Shown: positions 52,215 to 61,750, numbered from the stretch's first letter. The stretch is 64,000 nt of DNA from Bacteroidota bacterium (GCA_029237775.1 JAQZBR010000004.1:1-64000); one strand, 5' to 3'. Translations and numbers: made by a program. Notes: generated by a model not told the origin, from the letters alone.

Positions 52215-53556
52215 TTTTCCCCTGCACTTTAACTTTTAGAAAGTAAATTCCCGCAGCGCTCAGCAGAGCCAGATATGGCATTACGGGAACACGAAATCTT
52301 GATTCGGTGACATACGGCAATGTGAGGTTGGCAAAACAAAAAATCAGTAAAAAAAGAATTGCAAAGAGAAATTTGTTTTCGTGCCTGACAAAAAAAACAA
52401 TTCCGCAAACGATCGATAAATAAAGAACAAATAAAACAAAGAGCTGCATAAAGACAACAGCTATTGTAAACCTGCTGTTGTGCTTGAACAGGTATTCAAA
52501 TATGGGATAATCTTTTGGAATTGTATTGTAGCCTGTTCCCCAGTTTCCAAGTTGTATATCTATGTATGCCCTGCAAGGCTTTAGAAAAAAGTGCATTAAC
52601 TGAATAGCATGATGCTTCAGTAAAATGTCCGGATGTTCCTTCATCAGGTTAAATGCATCCCTTTCAATATGCGCAGCATACTCGTAAGGCTGATGGTTAG
52701 CATCTCCTTTGAATGATTTAAAAGTCTTCCATCTGAGGATACTTTGTGATTCGGGCAACTTTCTGTTATACACTTCCGCATATATGGCTGCAGCCTGATA
52801 GTTCTGCATGTCGTGCTCTCTGATCACGCTTAAAAAATAATGGCCGAAGGTTACCTTATTACGAACGAGCCACGGGCTTACGATTACAAAAACCAAAGAA
52901 CTATATATTACTACATCCAAAAGAGCTCTTCTGAGTTGCTTTCTCAAAAAACAGAGTACTGAAAAAGAAAACAATATCGGCAAGAAGAATCCGATTGGCC
53001 TGCATAATATAGCCAGCCCGCAAAACAACGCGGATAACAACAGGTGCTTTCTTACTGAACCCTTTAAATATCTCACTAAATAAAAAACACAACAGATCAG
53101 GAGAAAGGTAAATAACGTCTCGGTCATTACTAAAGTATTCATCACAATCGAAGGGACATCTATAGCCAAAACAAATGCTGCCAGACATGCGATCCATTTT
53201 GACGAGGTTATTTCCATTGCTAGCTTATAGGTTAATAAACAGATCAACAAAGCAAGGAAAATCTGAAGACCAATGATAGCTAAGCCCTCAGGTCCGATGG
53301 ATTCGGACAAAATAATAAACAATGGGTACAAGGGTGTCCGGTAGTAATCAGGCTCAATCGGAAACTGATAACCCTGACTGAAGACCCCATTTGTGCGGAC
53401 ATTGAAGGCTATCTGCCAATAACCATAGGAATCAAAGACATAAATACCTTCCGGGTTTTTAAGAATTACGATAATAAAATAACATACTCTCAGAAGAAAT
53501 GCAAGCAGTATTATTATTAAGATGGGGTACTTTTTTAATAATGAATGCATCCTCAA
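52189..53556 (-). CDS. ArnT/PMT-like glycosyltransferase (GT39/GT83 fold)
   Basis: The 455-residue membrane protein has about ten to twelve hydrophobic helices (first YPILIIILLAFLLRVCYFII). The first periplasmic loop carries YVFDSYGYWQIAFNVRTNGV and FPIEPDYYRTPLYPLFIIL; the Asp in FDSYGYW corresponds to the catalytic acid of lipid-linked sugar transferases. Later segments include LFCGLAILCRPIGFFLPIL and the C-terminal LPYVTESRFRVPVMPYLALL, where RFR is family-typical. It transfers a sugar from a polyprenyl phosphate donor to an unknown acceptor. Its 3' end overlaps the convergent Spm-type gene. Confidence 0.82.
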   Translation of the reverse strand: MRMHSLLKKYPILIIILLAFLLRVCYFIIVILKNPEGIYVFDSYGYWQIAFNVRTNGVFSQGYQFPIEPDYYRTPLYPLFIILSESIGPEGLAIIGLQIFLALLICLLTYKLAMEITSSKWIACLAAFVLAIDVPSIVMNTLVMTETLFTFLLICCVFYLVRYLKGSVRKHLLLSALFCGLAILCRPIGFFLPILFSFSVLCFLRKQLRRALLDVVIYSSLVFVIVSPWLVRNKVTFGHYFLSVIREHDMQNYQAAAIYAEVYNRKLPESQSILRWKTFKSFKGDANHQPYEYAAHIERDAFNLMKEHPDILLKHHAIQLMHFFLKPCRAYIDIQLGNWGTGYNTIPKDYPIFEYLFKHNSRFTIAVVFMQLFVLFVLYLSIVCGIVFFVRHENKFLFAILFLLIFCFANLTLPYVTESRFRVPVMPYLALLSAAGIYFLKVKVQGKINERTNSR

Positions 53557-53564
53557 ATTGAAGC

Positions 53565-54494
53565 TCAGGGTTTATTCTTTCGGAGGTAAAGCACATCACC
53601 GGCTTTAGGTTCCTCACCGACTTCCATGTGATTCTTTTTATACAACTGCTTCAATTTAATTCCATGCAGCTGAGAAATTGAACGCATAGTTTCGCCCCGC
53701 TTCACCTTATGGAAAGGCTCTTTTGCCCTGTTGCGTTTAGGCTGCAGATAAAGCTTTTGTCCCGCAATCAATGTTGCATCCTTTTCAAGATCATTGAACT
53801 TATAAAGCTGCCAGAGATCCTTATCAGTATCGTGAGCTATTTTGTAAAAAGAATCCCCCGGCTTAACGATGATATATTTTATGAGATGAAAACGGAGGAT
53901 CTCCCTTGTTTCGAATTTTTCAGGCACAGAAGGCTTTTCGGCTACCATTGTTATGTTCGGCAATCCTTCTATCCTGTCATACTCGTAAAGCTTATGCGTT
54001 TCAATGAGCTCGACCAACCGCTTTGTATATTTCGGATCGGTAGCATATCCGGCAGTCTTCAGGCCTTCAGCCCAACCCTTATAATCATTCCTTTTTAATT
54101 GAAATAAGGCTGCATACCTCGGACGGCTTTTAAGAAATTGAGAATGGTCATTGTATGAATCCAATACAGAAGGATACTTTCGAAAGCATTCATCTTTTTC
54201 ATCATCATCTTTTATGTAGCTGGGGCCTCTCCACCCGACATGGCACTTTATTCCGAAATGATTATTCGCATATACAGCCAGGTCGCTGTTACCATTCCCG
54301 CTTTCAAGCATTCCCTGAGCAAGCGTAATACTTGCAGGAATGTTGTAAACCAGCATTTCATTAATAGCTTCATCTTTATAACTTTCAATATACGTTTCAG
54401 GCGTCATTTTTCTCTCAGCCGGCTGGCCGAAAGCAATGAAAACCGAAAGAATAAAAAGTATCGTGAAATGAATGTGCTTCATTATTACAAACAT
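53565..54494 (-). CDS. Glucosaminidase-domain protein with two LysM repeats
   Basis: The 309-residue protein has a signal peptide (KHIHFTILFILSVFIAFGQ), then a mannosyl-glycoprotein endo-beta-N-acetylglucosaminidase domain (about 30-180) with NIPASITLAQGMLESGNGNS, NNHFGIKCH and YPSVLDSYNDHSQFLKSRPR. The acidic residue in MLESG is the catalytic glutamate. Two LysM repeats follow (about 212-255 YIIVKPGDSFYKIAHDTDKD and about 265-307 HKVKRGETMRSISQLHGIKL). It cuts or binds peptidoglycan in cell separation. It precedes the GT39-type gene by 9 bases. Confidence 0.9.
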   Translation of the reverse strand: MFVIMKHIHFTILFILSVFIAFGQPAERKMTPETYIESYKDEAINEMLVYNIPASITLAQGMLESGNGNSDLAVYANNHFGIKCHVGWRGPSYIKDDDEKDECFRKYPSVLDSYNDHSQFLKSRPRYAALFQLKRNDYKGWAEGLKTAGYATDPKYTKRLVELIETHKLYEYDRIEGLPNITMVAEKPSVPEKFETREILRFHLIKYIIVKPGDSFYKIAHDTDKDLWQLYKFNDLEKDATLIAGQKLYLQPKRNRAKEPFHKVKRGETMRSISQLHGIKLKQLYKKNHMEVGEEPKAGDVLYLRKNKP

Positions 54495-54569
54495 AGCATT
54501 ATTTTGAACGGAGACGCGGTCCCGAAGGTTCGAATTTCCAACAATGTGTTGTTGATTTCACCGTGTTTA

Positions 54570-54611
54570 ACCGCAGAGAGCGCAGAATTATTCGCAGAGG
54601 GCCGCAGAGCT
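54570..54611. repeat. CGCAGA direct-repeat cluster
   Basis: Four copies of CGCAGA (54572, 54581, 54593, 54603) with spacings of 9-12 lie between two genes. The wording (CCGCAGAGAGCGCAGA...) is a low-complexity dispersed repeat; no function is known to me. Confidence 0.5.
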
Positions 54612-54662
54612 GGAGATATTTTACACAATTCGCAAAAAGCGCCCAGACTTTTAAAATTTCAT

Positions 54663-55586
54663 TTAATCCTTTGACTTAATTTTAAAACCGGCATTCCCTT
54701 GCAAACCACCTGTATGGACAGCAATTACAGTCTGGCCTTTCTGAAAATGATTCTTTTGCATAAGATCATAAATACCAAACATCATTTTTGATGTGTAAAC
54801 AAAATCGAGAGGAATGTTATGCAGCCTTTCAAATTCTTCAACGAATGCAATGAGCTGAGGAGTTCTCTTTGCGTATCCTCCGAAATGATAATCTTCATTG
54901 ATGCTCCAAGACTTATAAGCAGACGAAAACTCATGAAGCCATTTATCTACTTCATTCTGTAGATAATTTTCTCCCTTGAGGACCTGAAATCCTAAAGCCT
55001 TCTGCGCTACATCAAGTGAAAGAATTATTCCCGCAAGTGTTGTTCCTGTTCCGCAAGGACAACAAATCACATCGTAAGGAATTGTAATATAATTTCCTAT
55101 CTCGCTGCATCCTTTTATTCCCAAAGAATTTGCACCACCTTCCGGGATGATAAAGGAGTTGTTGATTTGGAGAATTGTTGATTTGGAGAATTGGGCTTTA
55201 TCGATAAAGTCAAAATTCTCTTTTAGTTTATAAATTTCTCTTGAGACAAAATGCAATTCCATTCCTTGTTCCATTGCAAATTTCAGTGTTGGATTAAGAT
55301 CACCTGTTTCATCTCCACGGATAATTCCGATCGTTTTAAAACCATACACTTTTCCGGCAACCGCAGTTGCGGCTATATGATTGGAGAATGCACCTCCAAA
55401 AGTTACAATGGCTTCTTTCTTTCGTTTCCTGGCTTCCTCAAGATTATATTTCAATTTGAAGAATTTATTTCCACCAAAATAGGGATGATTTAAATCCGTG
55501 CGCAACATGAATAATTTAACACCTGCGGCAATGGTTATTTCATCTTCAATCGGCTGTAATGGAATATCAAAAGAAAACTCCTGCAT
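54663..55586 (-). CDS. PLP enzyme of the ACC deaminase / D-cysteine desulfhydrase family
   Basis: The 307-residue fold-type II PLP enzyme has the Schiff-base lysine in FGGNKFFKLKYNLEEA, a substrate loop FGGAFSNHIAATAVAGKVYG, the phosphate-binding loop CCPCGTGTTLAGIILS and IAVHTGGLQGNAGFK at the end. It may deaminate 1-aminocyclopropane-1-carboxylate or D-cysteine, and most bacterial homologues favour D-cysteine. It is divergent from the small DUF5522-type gene, with 28 bases between. Confidence 0.85.
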   Translation of the reverse strand: MQEFSFDIPLQPIEDEITIAAGVKLFMLRTDLNHPYFGGNKFFKLKYNLEEARKRKKEAIVTFGGAFSNHIAATAVAGKVYGFKTIGIIRGDETGDLNPTLKFAMEQGMELHFVSREIYKLKENFDFIDKAQFSKSTILQINNSFIIPEGGANSLGIKGCSEIGNYITIPYDVICCPCGTGTTLAGIILSLDVAQKALGFQVLKGENYLQNEVDKWLHEFSSAYKSWSINEDYHFGGYAKRTPQLIAFVEEFERLHNIPLDFVYTSKMMFGIYDLMQKNHFQKGQTVIAVHTGGLQGNAGFKIKSKD

Positions 55587-55599
55587 TGGGTAAAAATAT

Positions 55600-55607
55600 T
55601 AAATTTG
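55600..55607 (+). promoter_or_regulatory. Bacteroidota -7 element of the DUF5522-type gene
   Basis: TAAATTTG (TAnnTTTG) lies seven bases before the ATG at 55615. Confidence 0.45.
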
Positions 55608-55614
55608 CAGGACA

Positions 55615-55794
55615 ATGGAGGGTTTTTCAAATCGCAGTAAACTTGAGCCTGATGAGTATTACTATAATGAAGACGGATATATCGTTTTCACGGAAAAATA
55701 TTTGTTAAAAAGGGGGTATTGCTGCCAGAACGGATGTAAACATTGTCCGTATGGATTTGACAAGAGTAAAGGGAGGATAGATAAAAAAAAATAG
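55615..55794 (+). CDS. DUF5522-type Cys-rich small protein, 59 residues
   Basis: ATG 55615 to TAG 55792-55794 encodes MEGFSNRSKLEPDEYYYNED, GYIVFTEKYLLKRGYCCQNG and CKHCPYGFDKSKGRIDKKK. The RGYCCQNGCKHCPYGF motif with four cysteines and a histidine is the hallmark of DUF5522 and fits metal binding. The E..YY...G..VFT..YL.KRG pattern is also typical. No function is known. It is divergent from the ACC deaminase-like gene and preceded by a -7 element, which supports it as a real gene despite its size. Confidence 0.85.
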   Translation: MEGFSNRSKLEPDEYYYNEDGYIVFTEKYLLKRGYCCQNGCKHCPYGFDKSKGRIDKKK

Positions 55795-55815
55795 GAACAT
55801 AGTCGTGTGGAAGGA

Positions 55816-55875
55816 GTCATTCTGAACTTGTTTCGAATCTGCGCGCGGATCCTGAAATGAGTTCAGGATGACCGG
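55816..55875. repeat. REP-like double hairpin 3
   Basis: The unit starts GTCATTCTGAACTTG, continues TTTCGAATCTGCGCGCGG, and closes with ATCCTGAAATGAGTTCAGGAT (written in two arms: ATCCTGAA and TTCAGGAT) and GACC. It is the same type as the units at 19008 and 21157, with one arm diverged. Confidence 0.65.
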
Positions 55876-55899
55876 TTCACAAAAACAACAAAAGTAATT

Positions 55900-57897
55900 A
55901 TGGATTTTAAATCACAAATATTACAGGGTATTCCAGATCAGTTACCCGAAGCAAAACCTTACGATGCAAACATTAACCACGCACCAAAAAGGAAAGACAT
56001 TCTGAATGCTGAAGAAAAAAAGCTGGCGATCAGAAATGCGCTACGTTACTTCGACAAAAAGCATCATGCAGTTCTGTCTAAAGAATTTGCTTCTGAACTA
56101 AAAGAGTACGGACGTATCTACATGTACCGCTTTCGTCCGGATTATAAAATACACGCGCGGCACCTTGATGATTATCCGCATAAATCAAGACAAGCAGCTG
56201 CGATCATGATGATGCTTCAGAACAATCTTGATTATGCTGTTGCACAACATCCGCATGAGTTGATCACATACGGTGGGAATGGCGCAGTATTCCAGAACTG
56301 GGCGCAGTATCTTCTCACGATGAAATACCTTGCTGAGATGACCGATGAGCAAACGCTCACCATGTACTCAGGGCATCCCATGGGATTATTTCCTTCACAT
56401 AAAGATGCACCGAGAGTTGTGATCACTAACGGAATGATGATCCCGAATTACAGCAAGCCTGATGACTGGGAGAAATTCAATGCTTTAGGAGTAACTCAGT
56501 ACGGACAAATGACCGCAGGTTCTTATATGTACATCGGGCCCCAGGGAATCGTTCATGGTACTACGATTACGGTAATGAACGCAGCAAGGAAAATTTCTAA
56601 CAGTGAGGAAGACAGAAAAGGAAAACTTTTTGTCACTTGCGGACTTGGCGGGATGAGCGGTGCTCAGCCTAAAGCAGGGAAAATCTCCGGCCTTGTTACC
56701 GTTGTAGCGGAGATCAATCCCAAAGCTACCAAAACAAGGCATTCACAGGGTTGGGTGGATGAAGTTCACGAAGACCTTAGTCAGTTAATTGAACGTATCA
56801 AAAAAGCCCAGGCTTCAAAAGAAGCCATATCACTGGCCTATCAGGGGAATGTTGTGGATCTGTGGGAACGACTGGTGAAAGAAGAGCTTAAGGTCGATAT
56901 CGGAACGGACCAAACATCACTTCATAATCCATGGGCAGGTGGTTATTATCCTGCGGGATTATCGTATGAGCAATCAAACGAGATGATGGCTAAGGATCCG
57001 GAGCGATTCAAAAAAGAAGTTCAAAATACACTCGTACGTCATGCAAACGCTGTAAACACACTTGCAGGCAAAGGAATGTATTTCTTCGATTATGGAAATG
57101 CATTTTTACTTGAGGCTTCGAGAGCCGGAGCTGATATCGTGAAGCCTGACGGAACTTTCATTTATAAATCATACGTTCAGGACATACTTGGTCCGATGTG
57201 CTTTGATTACGGTTTCGGCCCATTCAGATGGGTCTGCACATCCTGCGATCCAAAAGATCTTGCAACTACGGATCAATTAGCATTAGAAGTTCTTGAGAAA
57301 ATGTACACGTCAGCACCGGATGAGATCAAGCAACAGTTAAGCGATAACATCGTGTGGATCAAAGATGCGATGAAGAATAATTTAGTTGTCGGATCTCAGG
57401 CGCGCATCTTATATGCAGATGCGGAAGCCAGAGTTAAGATCGCGGAGGCATTTAACAATGCGATCAAATCAGGAAAGCTTTCTGCTCCTGTTGTTTTAGG
57501 AAGGGATCACCACGATGTATCAGGAACAGATTCACCCTACCGTGAAACTTCTAACATTTATGATGGTTCCAGCTTTACCGCTGACATGGCGGTTCAGAAT
57601 TTTGTCGGAGATGGATTCAGAGGTGCGACATGGATCTCATTGCATAATGGCGGTGGCGTTGGCTGGGGAGAGGTGATCAACGGAGGATTCGGGATGGTGC
57701 TTGATGGTACCGCTGACAGCGAAAGAAGATTGCGCTCAATGCTATTCTGGGATGTAAACAACGGCATTGCAAGAAGAAGCTGGGCGAGAAATGAAGAAGC
57801 ACTATTCGCTATTAAACGCGAAATGGAAAGAACTCCAGAAATGAAAGTGACATTGCCGAATATTGTTGATGATAAATTGCTGGAAGGGTTGTTTTAA
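55900..57897 (+). CDS. hutU: Urocanate hydratase
   Basis: The 665-residue NAD-dependent enzyme converts urocanate to imidazolone propionate in histidine degradation. Conserved parts are TMYSGHPMGLFPSHKDAPRV, GLGGMSGAQPKAGKISGL (NAD-binding glycines), DQTSLHNPWAGGYYPAG, GPFRWVCTSCDPKDL with the active-site Cys, and ISLHNGGGVGWGEVINGGFG. It is about 100 residues longer than the usual 555-residue enzyme, matching a long form found in Bacteroidota. No hutH, hutI or hutG is adjacent. Confidence 0.92.
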   Translation: MDFKSQILQGIPDQLPEAKPYDANINHAPKRKDILNAEEKKLAIRNALRYFDKKHHAVLSKEFASELKEYGRIYMYRFRPDYKIHARHLDDYPHKSRQAAAIMMMLQNNLDYAVAQHPHELITYGGNGAVFQNWAQYLLTMKYLAEMTDEQTLTMYSGHPMGLFPSHKDAPRVVITNGMMIPNYSKPDDWEKFNALGVTQYGQMTAGSYMYIGPQGIVHGTTITVMNAARKISNSEEDRKGKLFVTCGLGGMSGAQPKAGKISGLVTVVAEINPKATKTRHSQGWVDEVHEDLSQLIERIKKAQASKEAISLAYQGNVVDLWERLVKEELKVDIGTDQTSLHNPWAGGYYPAGLSYEQSNEMMAKDPERFKKEVQNTLVRHANAVNTLAGKGMYFFDYGNAFLLEASRAGADIVKPDGTFIYKSYVQDILGPMCFDYGFGPFRWVCTSCDPKDLATTDQLALEVLEKMYTSAPDEIKQQLSDNIVWIKDAMKNNLVVGSQARILYADAEARVKIAEAFNNAIKSGKLSAPVVLGRDHHDVSGTDSPYRETSNIYDGSSFTADMAVQNFVGDGFRGATWISLHNGGGVGWGEVINGGFGMVLDGTADSERRLRSMLFWDVNNGIARRSWARNEEALFAIKREMERTPEMKVTLPNIVDDKLLEGLF

Positions 57898-57961
57898 AAC
57901 CTCGCCCCGACCCAATCGAAGGAGAGGGTGTTTTGAACATTACACTTCGACAAATAAAAAA

Positions 57962-58831
57962 ATGAAGGTTACAGGATTTACGATAGCGCGAAATGTAATT
58001 AAATACGATTATCCGATCGTAGAGGCTATCAATTCCATTTTACCAATTTGTGACGAGGTTGTTGTTGCCGTAGGAAAATCGGATGATGATACACTCGCAC
58101 TGATCGTCTCCATAAATTCACCAAAGATCCGAATCATTGAAACCGTGTGGAATGAAAGTCTGCGCGAAGGCGGAAGAGTGCTTGCCGATGAAACGAATAA
58201 AGCTTTAGCAGCGATAGATCCTGATACCGACTGGTGTTTTTATATTCAGGGTGATGAAGTCATTCATGAAAAATATTTACCGGTGATCAAAGCTGCGATG
58301 CTTGAACACCTTCCGAATAAAGATGTGGAAGGATTACTGTTTAATTACACCCATTTTTATGGCTCCTATGACTTTGTCGGTGACTCAAGAATGTGGTACA
58401 GAAAAGAGATCCGCATAGTCAGGAATGATAAAAGCATCAGTTCTTACCGCGATGCACAGGGCTTCAGAAAGAATGCCCGTAAGCTAAATGTCAAACCAAT
58501 GGATGCGTGGGTTTATCATTACGGATGGGTTAAAAATCCTTCAGCGCAACAGGCAAAACAACAAAGCTTTAATAAGCTCTGGCATGATGACGAGTGGATG
58601 AAGAAGAACGTTCCTGATGTAAATGAGTTCGATTATTCACAGATTGATTCAGTCGCGAAGTTCAATGGCACGCATCCGGAGATTATGCAGGAGCGGATCA
58701 ATAAAATGAATTGGAAATTTTCTTTCGACCCAACAAAAAGAAAATTATCATTGAAGAAGAGAGTTTTATTTTTTATTGAGAAAACGTTTGGCTGGCGTGT
58801 TGGGGAATACAAGAATTATAAGATCATTTAA
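57962..58831 (+). CDS. Glycosyltransferase, family 2 type
   Basis: The 289-residue protein starts MKVTGFTIARNVIKYDYPIV, followed by EAINSILPICDEVVVAVGKS and DDDTLALIVSINSPKIRIIE. These match the nucleotide-binding first half of GT2 enzymes, with DTDWCFYIQGDEVIHEKYLP carrying the acidic donor-metal motif (D-x-D type replaced by QGDE). No membrane helix is present. It transfers a sugar from an unknown nucleotide donor. The upstream in-frame ATG at 57863 lies inside hutU, so 57962 is used. It is followed immediately by a lipoprotein gene. Confidence 0.85.
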   Translation: MKVTGFTIARNVIKYDYPIVEAINSILPICDEVVVAVGKSDDDTLALIVSINSPKIRIIETVWNESLREGGRVLADETNKALAAIDPDTDWCFYIQGDEVIHEKYLPVIKAAMLEHLPNKDVEGLLFNYTHFYGSYDFVGDSRMWYRKEIRIVRNDKSISSYRDAQGFRKNARKLNVKPMDAWVYHYGWVKNPSAQQAKQQSFNKLWHDDEWMKKNVPDVNEFDYSQIDSVAKFNGTHPEIMQERINKMNWKFSFDPTKRKLSLKKRVLFFIEKTFGWRVGEYKNYKII

Positions 58832-60253
58832 ATGAAAGCATTTACTTCTTCGCTACTCGCTTCCCTTGCTTTTTTCATGGCTTGCTCTTCAGAAACAAAA
58901 AAGGAAAGTCCCTCAACTCATATTGAGGAAAAGAAGGAAGTGCTTGTAATGGAAAACTTTCCGACCGGCCAGCTTATTGAAAAAGTAAATTGTAAAGAAG
59001 ACACTACTCAAAGCTATTGCCTTTACCTTCCGAAAGATTATGACACAACGAAAAGATACGCTGTCATTTACTGCTTTGATCCTCACAGTACCGGTAAATT
59101 ACCAGTCAGCAATTATAAAGAGCTTGCAGAAAAATACGCTTACATCTTGATAGGATCAAATAATTCGCAAAATGGAAATGCATGGGAACTCTCAAAAGCA
59201 CTCGCTAATAATATGTTCCGCGATAGCAAGACAAGGCTCACGATCGATCAAAACCGGATGTATCTTCTTGGTTTTTCAGGAGGAGCGCGAATAGCGAACG
59301 CACTTACGTTAACCGACAACACGATCAGCGGTGTGATATGTTGTGGTGCCGCTAATCCTGCAACAACTCCAGGATTTGAAAGAAGCAATTACACATTCAT
59401 GGGGATTGCGGGCAATGCGGATTTCAACTATACAGAAGTGAAGCGATATGAATTGCTTGATCTTGCAGCGAATAGAATCAAACATACTATTTTAACTTTT
59501 GATGGTAAGCACGAATGGCCTCCTATCAATATAATGGATGAGGCATTTTTATGGCAGCAACTTGATGACATGCGTAGAAATGCTGTTCCAAAGAGTGATT
59601 CGTTGATAAATGATGCTGTTGACCGGGCAAGAAAAAAACTGGAGGGCTTTGTCAAGACGAATAAAGATTATGAAGCGTACGAAGTTTGTAAACGTACTTT
59701 AAACTATTATGAAGGACTTACAGACCTGACTTATTTCTACGATGTGTACAAGAAACTTCAGACCAGTCAGAAGGTAAACAACCAATTAAAGAAAAACGAG
59801 CTCGACTGGACCAAAGAAGAAAAATTAAAAGAAGAATATTTGAATAATTTCCAGGTTCATGACTTTCCTTGGTGGCAGAAAGAGGTTGCATCCCTGAACC
59901 AACAAATAAAAAGCAGCAACGACAAGGAGGATGTACTTATAAAGAAACGCCTCTTAGGTTACCTGAGCCTGGTATGTTACATGCAAACTAATGGAGCCTT
60001 GAAAGAAAATAACCTTCAGGCTGCGGAATATTTCGATAACATGTATATGCTTATTGATCCAACAAATTCTGAAGCCTATTACTTTCAGGCTGAAATAAAA
60101 GCAAAGAAAGGTGACAAAGCAGGAGCAATCAAAGCCCTTGAAGATGCTGTTAAAAATGGCTTTGCAGATAAAAAGCGAATGGTGAGTGATAGCGCTTTGG
60201 CAGGGATAAGAAATGAGCCTGAATTTAAAAAGATTCAAGAAAAAGTAAAATAA
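58832..60253 (+). CDS. Lipoprotein with alpha/beta-hydrolase domain and TPR-like C-terminus
   Basis: The 473-residue protein has lipobox MACSSETKK at the end of a short signal. An alpha/beta-hydrolase/poly(3-hydroxybutyrate)-depolymerase-like domain follows (about 55-265): YCLYLPKDYDTTKRYAVIYC, nucleophile elbow LLGFSGGARIANAL, and KHTILTFDGKHEWPP with the histidine. The C-terminal half is helical (DAVDRARKKLEGFVKTNKDY to the TPR-like NSEAYYFQAEIKAKKGDKAG). Its substrate is unknown; the family includes esterases. Its ATG follows the glycosyltransferase stop directly. Confidence 0.75.
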   Translation: MKAFTSSLLASLAFFMACSSETKKESPSTHIEEKKEVLVMENFPTGQLIEKVNCKEDTTQSYCLYLPKDYDTTKRYAVIYCFDPHSTGKLPVSNYKELAEKYAYILIGSNNSQNGNAWELSKALANNMFRDSKTRLTIDQNRMYLLGFSGGARIANALTLTDNTISGVICCGAANPATTPGFERSNYTFMGIAGNADFNYTEVKRYELLDLAANRIKHTILTFDGKHEWPPINIMDEAFLWQQLDDMRRNAVPKSDSLINDAVDRARKKLEGFVKTNKDYEAYEVCKRTLNYYEGLTDLTYFYDVYKKLQTSQKVNNQLKKNELDWTKEEKLKEEYLNNFQVHDFPWWQKEVASLNQQIKSSNDKEDVLIKKRLLGYLSLVCYMQTNGALKENNLQAAEYFDNMYMLIDPTNSEAYYFQAEIKAKKGDKAGAIKALEDAVKNGFADKKRMVSDSALAGIRNEPEFKKIQEKVK

Positions 60254-60284
60254 TTTCAACCCACAAGAATCAGTGATTAGTTTT

Positions 60285-60968
60285 TCATCCTTTTTTTACT
60301 TTAGTATTTCTTCCTTTTAATCCTAATCCCACTTTAAACCCAAACTGAAATTCAGGAAACCAAAAAGAACGATTACTGTTGTTAATTAGTATTAAAGGAG
60401 GATCGTAATTTTCCCCTACCACATAAGTGTAATGATTCTTGGTAGAGTTACTGATATAGCTTATTCCTAAAGCTAGATACAAATCCCAATAAATACTTTT
60501 CCTATTTGCCAACACGCCTATCATTGCACATGCACTTTCTGCAAATCTCTTGTTAGAGGCATTGGTATATATAGCACCGTAACTTTCTCCCGGTTTACCA
60601 CCAACAAGAATATCCGTATTATTAAAATATTTATACTTGAATGTTAGCTTGCCACCCCAGTAAGCAGCGCCTTTTTTAGTAGGAAAGAATCTTTTTAAAG
60701 TAAGATCACTACCGTACCCTCGGTATCTCGCGCTTGTCAAATTGGGTAATAAAGCGGAAAAATCATCAATTCTCGAAGGGAAATAATAACTTAACCCTGT
60801 TTCACAGCTTCTTCTCTTTAATTTATTATGAAATTCTAATGAGAGATTTGCATTGTGAAACATGAGGCTTCCCAGGTTCATTTTTAAAATTGGAATCGGT
60901 CTTTCTTCCTGAGAGAAACAGTTATAATAGAAAAGAAAAGAGAATATGAATAGAACTTTTATTCTCAT
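60285..60968 (-). CDS. Putative outer-membrane protein, unknown
   Basis: The 227-residue protein has a signal peptide (IKVLFIFSFLFYYNCFSQ). Amphipathic strands follow, e.g. LKMNLGSLMFHNANLSLEFH, CETGLSYYFPSR, AAYWGGKLTFKYKYFNNTDI, YWDLYLALGISYISNSTKNH and WFPEFQFGFKVGLGLKGRN. The pattern suggests a beta-barrel of eight to ten strands. I do not recognise a family. It ends just after the convergent lipoprotein gene and follows the LutA-like gene on the same strand. Confidence 0.65.
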   Translation of the reverse strand: MRIKVLFIFSFLFYYNCFSQEERPIPILKMNLGSLMFHNANLSLEFHNKLKRRSCETGLSYYFPSRIDDFSALLPNLTSARYRGYGSDLTLKRFFPTKKGAAYWGGKLTFKYKYFNNTDILVGGKPGESYGAIYTNASNKRFAESACAMIGVLANRKSIYWDLYLALGISYISNSTKNHYTYVVGENYDPPLILINNSNRSFWFPEFQFGFKVGLGLKGRNTKVKKG

Positions 60969-60993
60969 CTTAATTTACTTTTAGTATCAAAGT

Positions 60994-61716
60994 CTAATCC
61001 CACCCGCTCGCAAGAACATCCACCAGATGCATCATCTTTATATTTTTCCCTTGCTTTTTCGCGTAGCCATCCATGTGCATCAGACAGGACACATCTGTTG
61101 AGATAACATATTCAGCTCCTGTTGCCAAAGCATTGTCAACCTTCTTCTCGCCCATTCCAACGGCAATCGGTTCGAACTTAACTGAGAAGCTTCCCCCGAA
61201 ACCGCAGCATGTTTCGACATCCGACATTTCGCGAAGTTCCAGTCCGCGAACTTTCTCAAGCAACAAACGCGGTTCACGCTTCACACCGTATTCGCGTAAA
61301 GCTGCGCATGAATCATGATAAGTTGCAACACCTTCCAGCTTCGCACCCAGATCAGTGATCTTTAAAACATTCACTAAAAAATCTGAGAATTCAAACATGT
61401 TTTTCTGGATCTGCTTGTATTCATTGTGCAAAACGGAATTATGAAACATTTCAGGATAGTAGTTCTTTACAAAGCCCGCGCAGGATGCTGACGGGGTGAT
61501 TATGTACCTGTCGTTCTGAAATTCACGGATAAATTTCTCCCCCACTTCCTTACACTCATCTCTGTATCCGGCATTGAATGCAGGTTGCCCGCAGCATGTC
61601 TGCTCCGGATTATAATTCACACCACAACCCAAACGCTCCAGGATCTTCACCATATTGGAAGCTGTCTCAGGATAGATCTGGTCAATAAAACAAGGAATAA
61701 ATATATCTACAATCAT
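60994..61716 (-). CDS. CCG-domain Fe-S-type protein, LutA/GlcF-like
   Basis: The 240-residue protein has two cysteine-rich CCG domains: EQTCCGQPAFNAGY with upstream FIPCFIDQIYP, and DVETCCGFGGSFSVK with upstream ATYHDSCAALREYG. LutA with LutB and LutC oxidises L-lactate via iron-sulfur clusters. Length is that of LutA (about 240). A LutC-like protein is encoded 18 kb away (42425-43078) and no LutB is in the window, so the function is likely related but unproven. A TTCGTAA-type repeat block abuts the ATG at 61716. Confidence 0.85.
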   Translation of the reverse strand: MIVDIFIPCFIDQIYPETASNMVKILERLGCGVNYNPEQTCCGQPAFNAGYRDECKEVGEKFIREFQNDRYIITPSASCAGFVKNYYPEMFHNSVLHNEYKQIQKNMFEFSDFLVNVLKITDLGAKLEGVATYHDSCAALREYGVKREPRLLLEKVRGLELREMSDVETCCGFGGSFSVKFEPIAVGMGEKKVDNALATGAEYVISTDVSCLMHMDGYAKKQGKNIKMMHLVDVLASGWD

Positions 61717-61717
61717 A

Positions 61718-61750
61718 CTACGAATACGAATTTTTACGAATTTACGAATC
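61718..61750 (-). repeat. TTCGTAA-rich block abutting the LutA-like start
   Basis: On the minus strand GATTCGTAAATTCGTAAAAA is followed by TTCGTATTCGTAGT, then ATG. It is the third copy of the block seen before alaS and hldD. Confidence 0.7.

Noticed and set aside
57898-57940. Terminator after hutU (CTCGCCCCGACCCAATCGAAGG region)
   Set aside because: The arms pair poorly and there is no T-run; it looks like part of a dispersed repeat.
57863-57961. Upstream ATG for the glycosyltransferase
   Set aside because: It lies inside hutU and gives an implausible Arg/Pro-rich N-terminus; the family starts at MKVTGFTIARN (57962).
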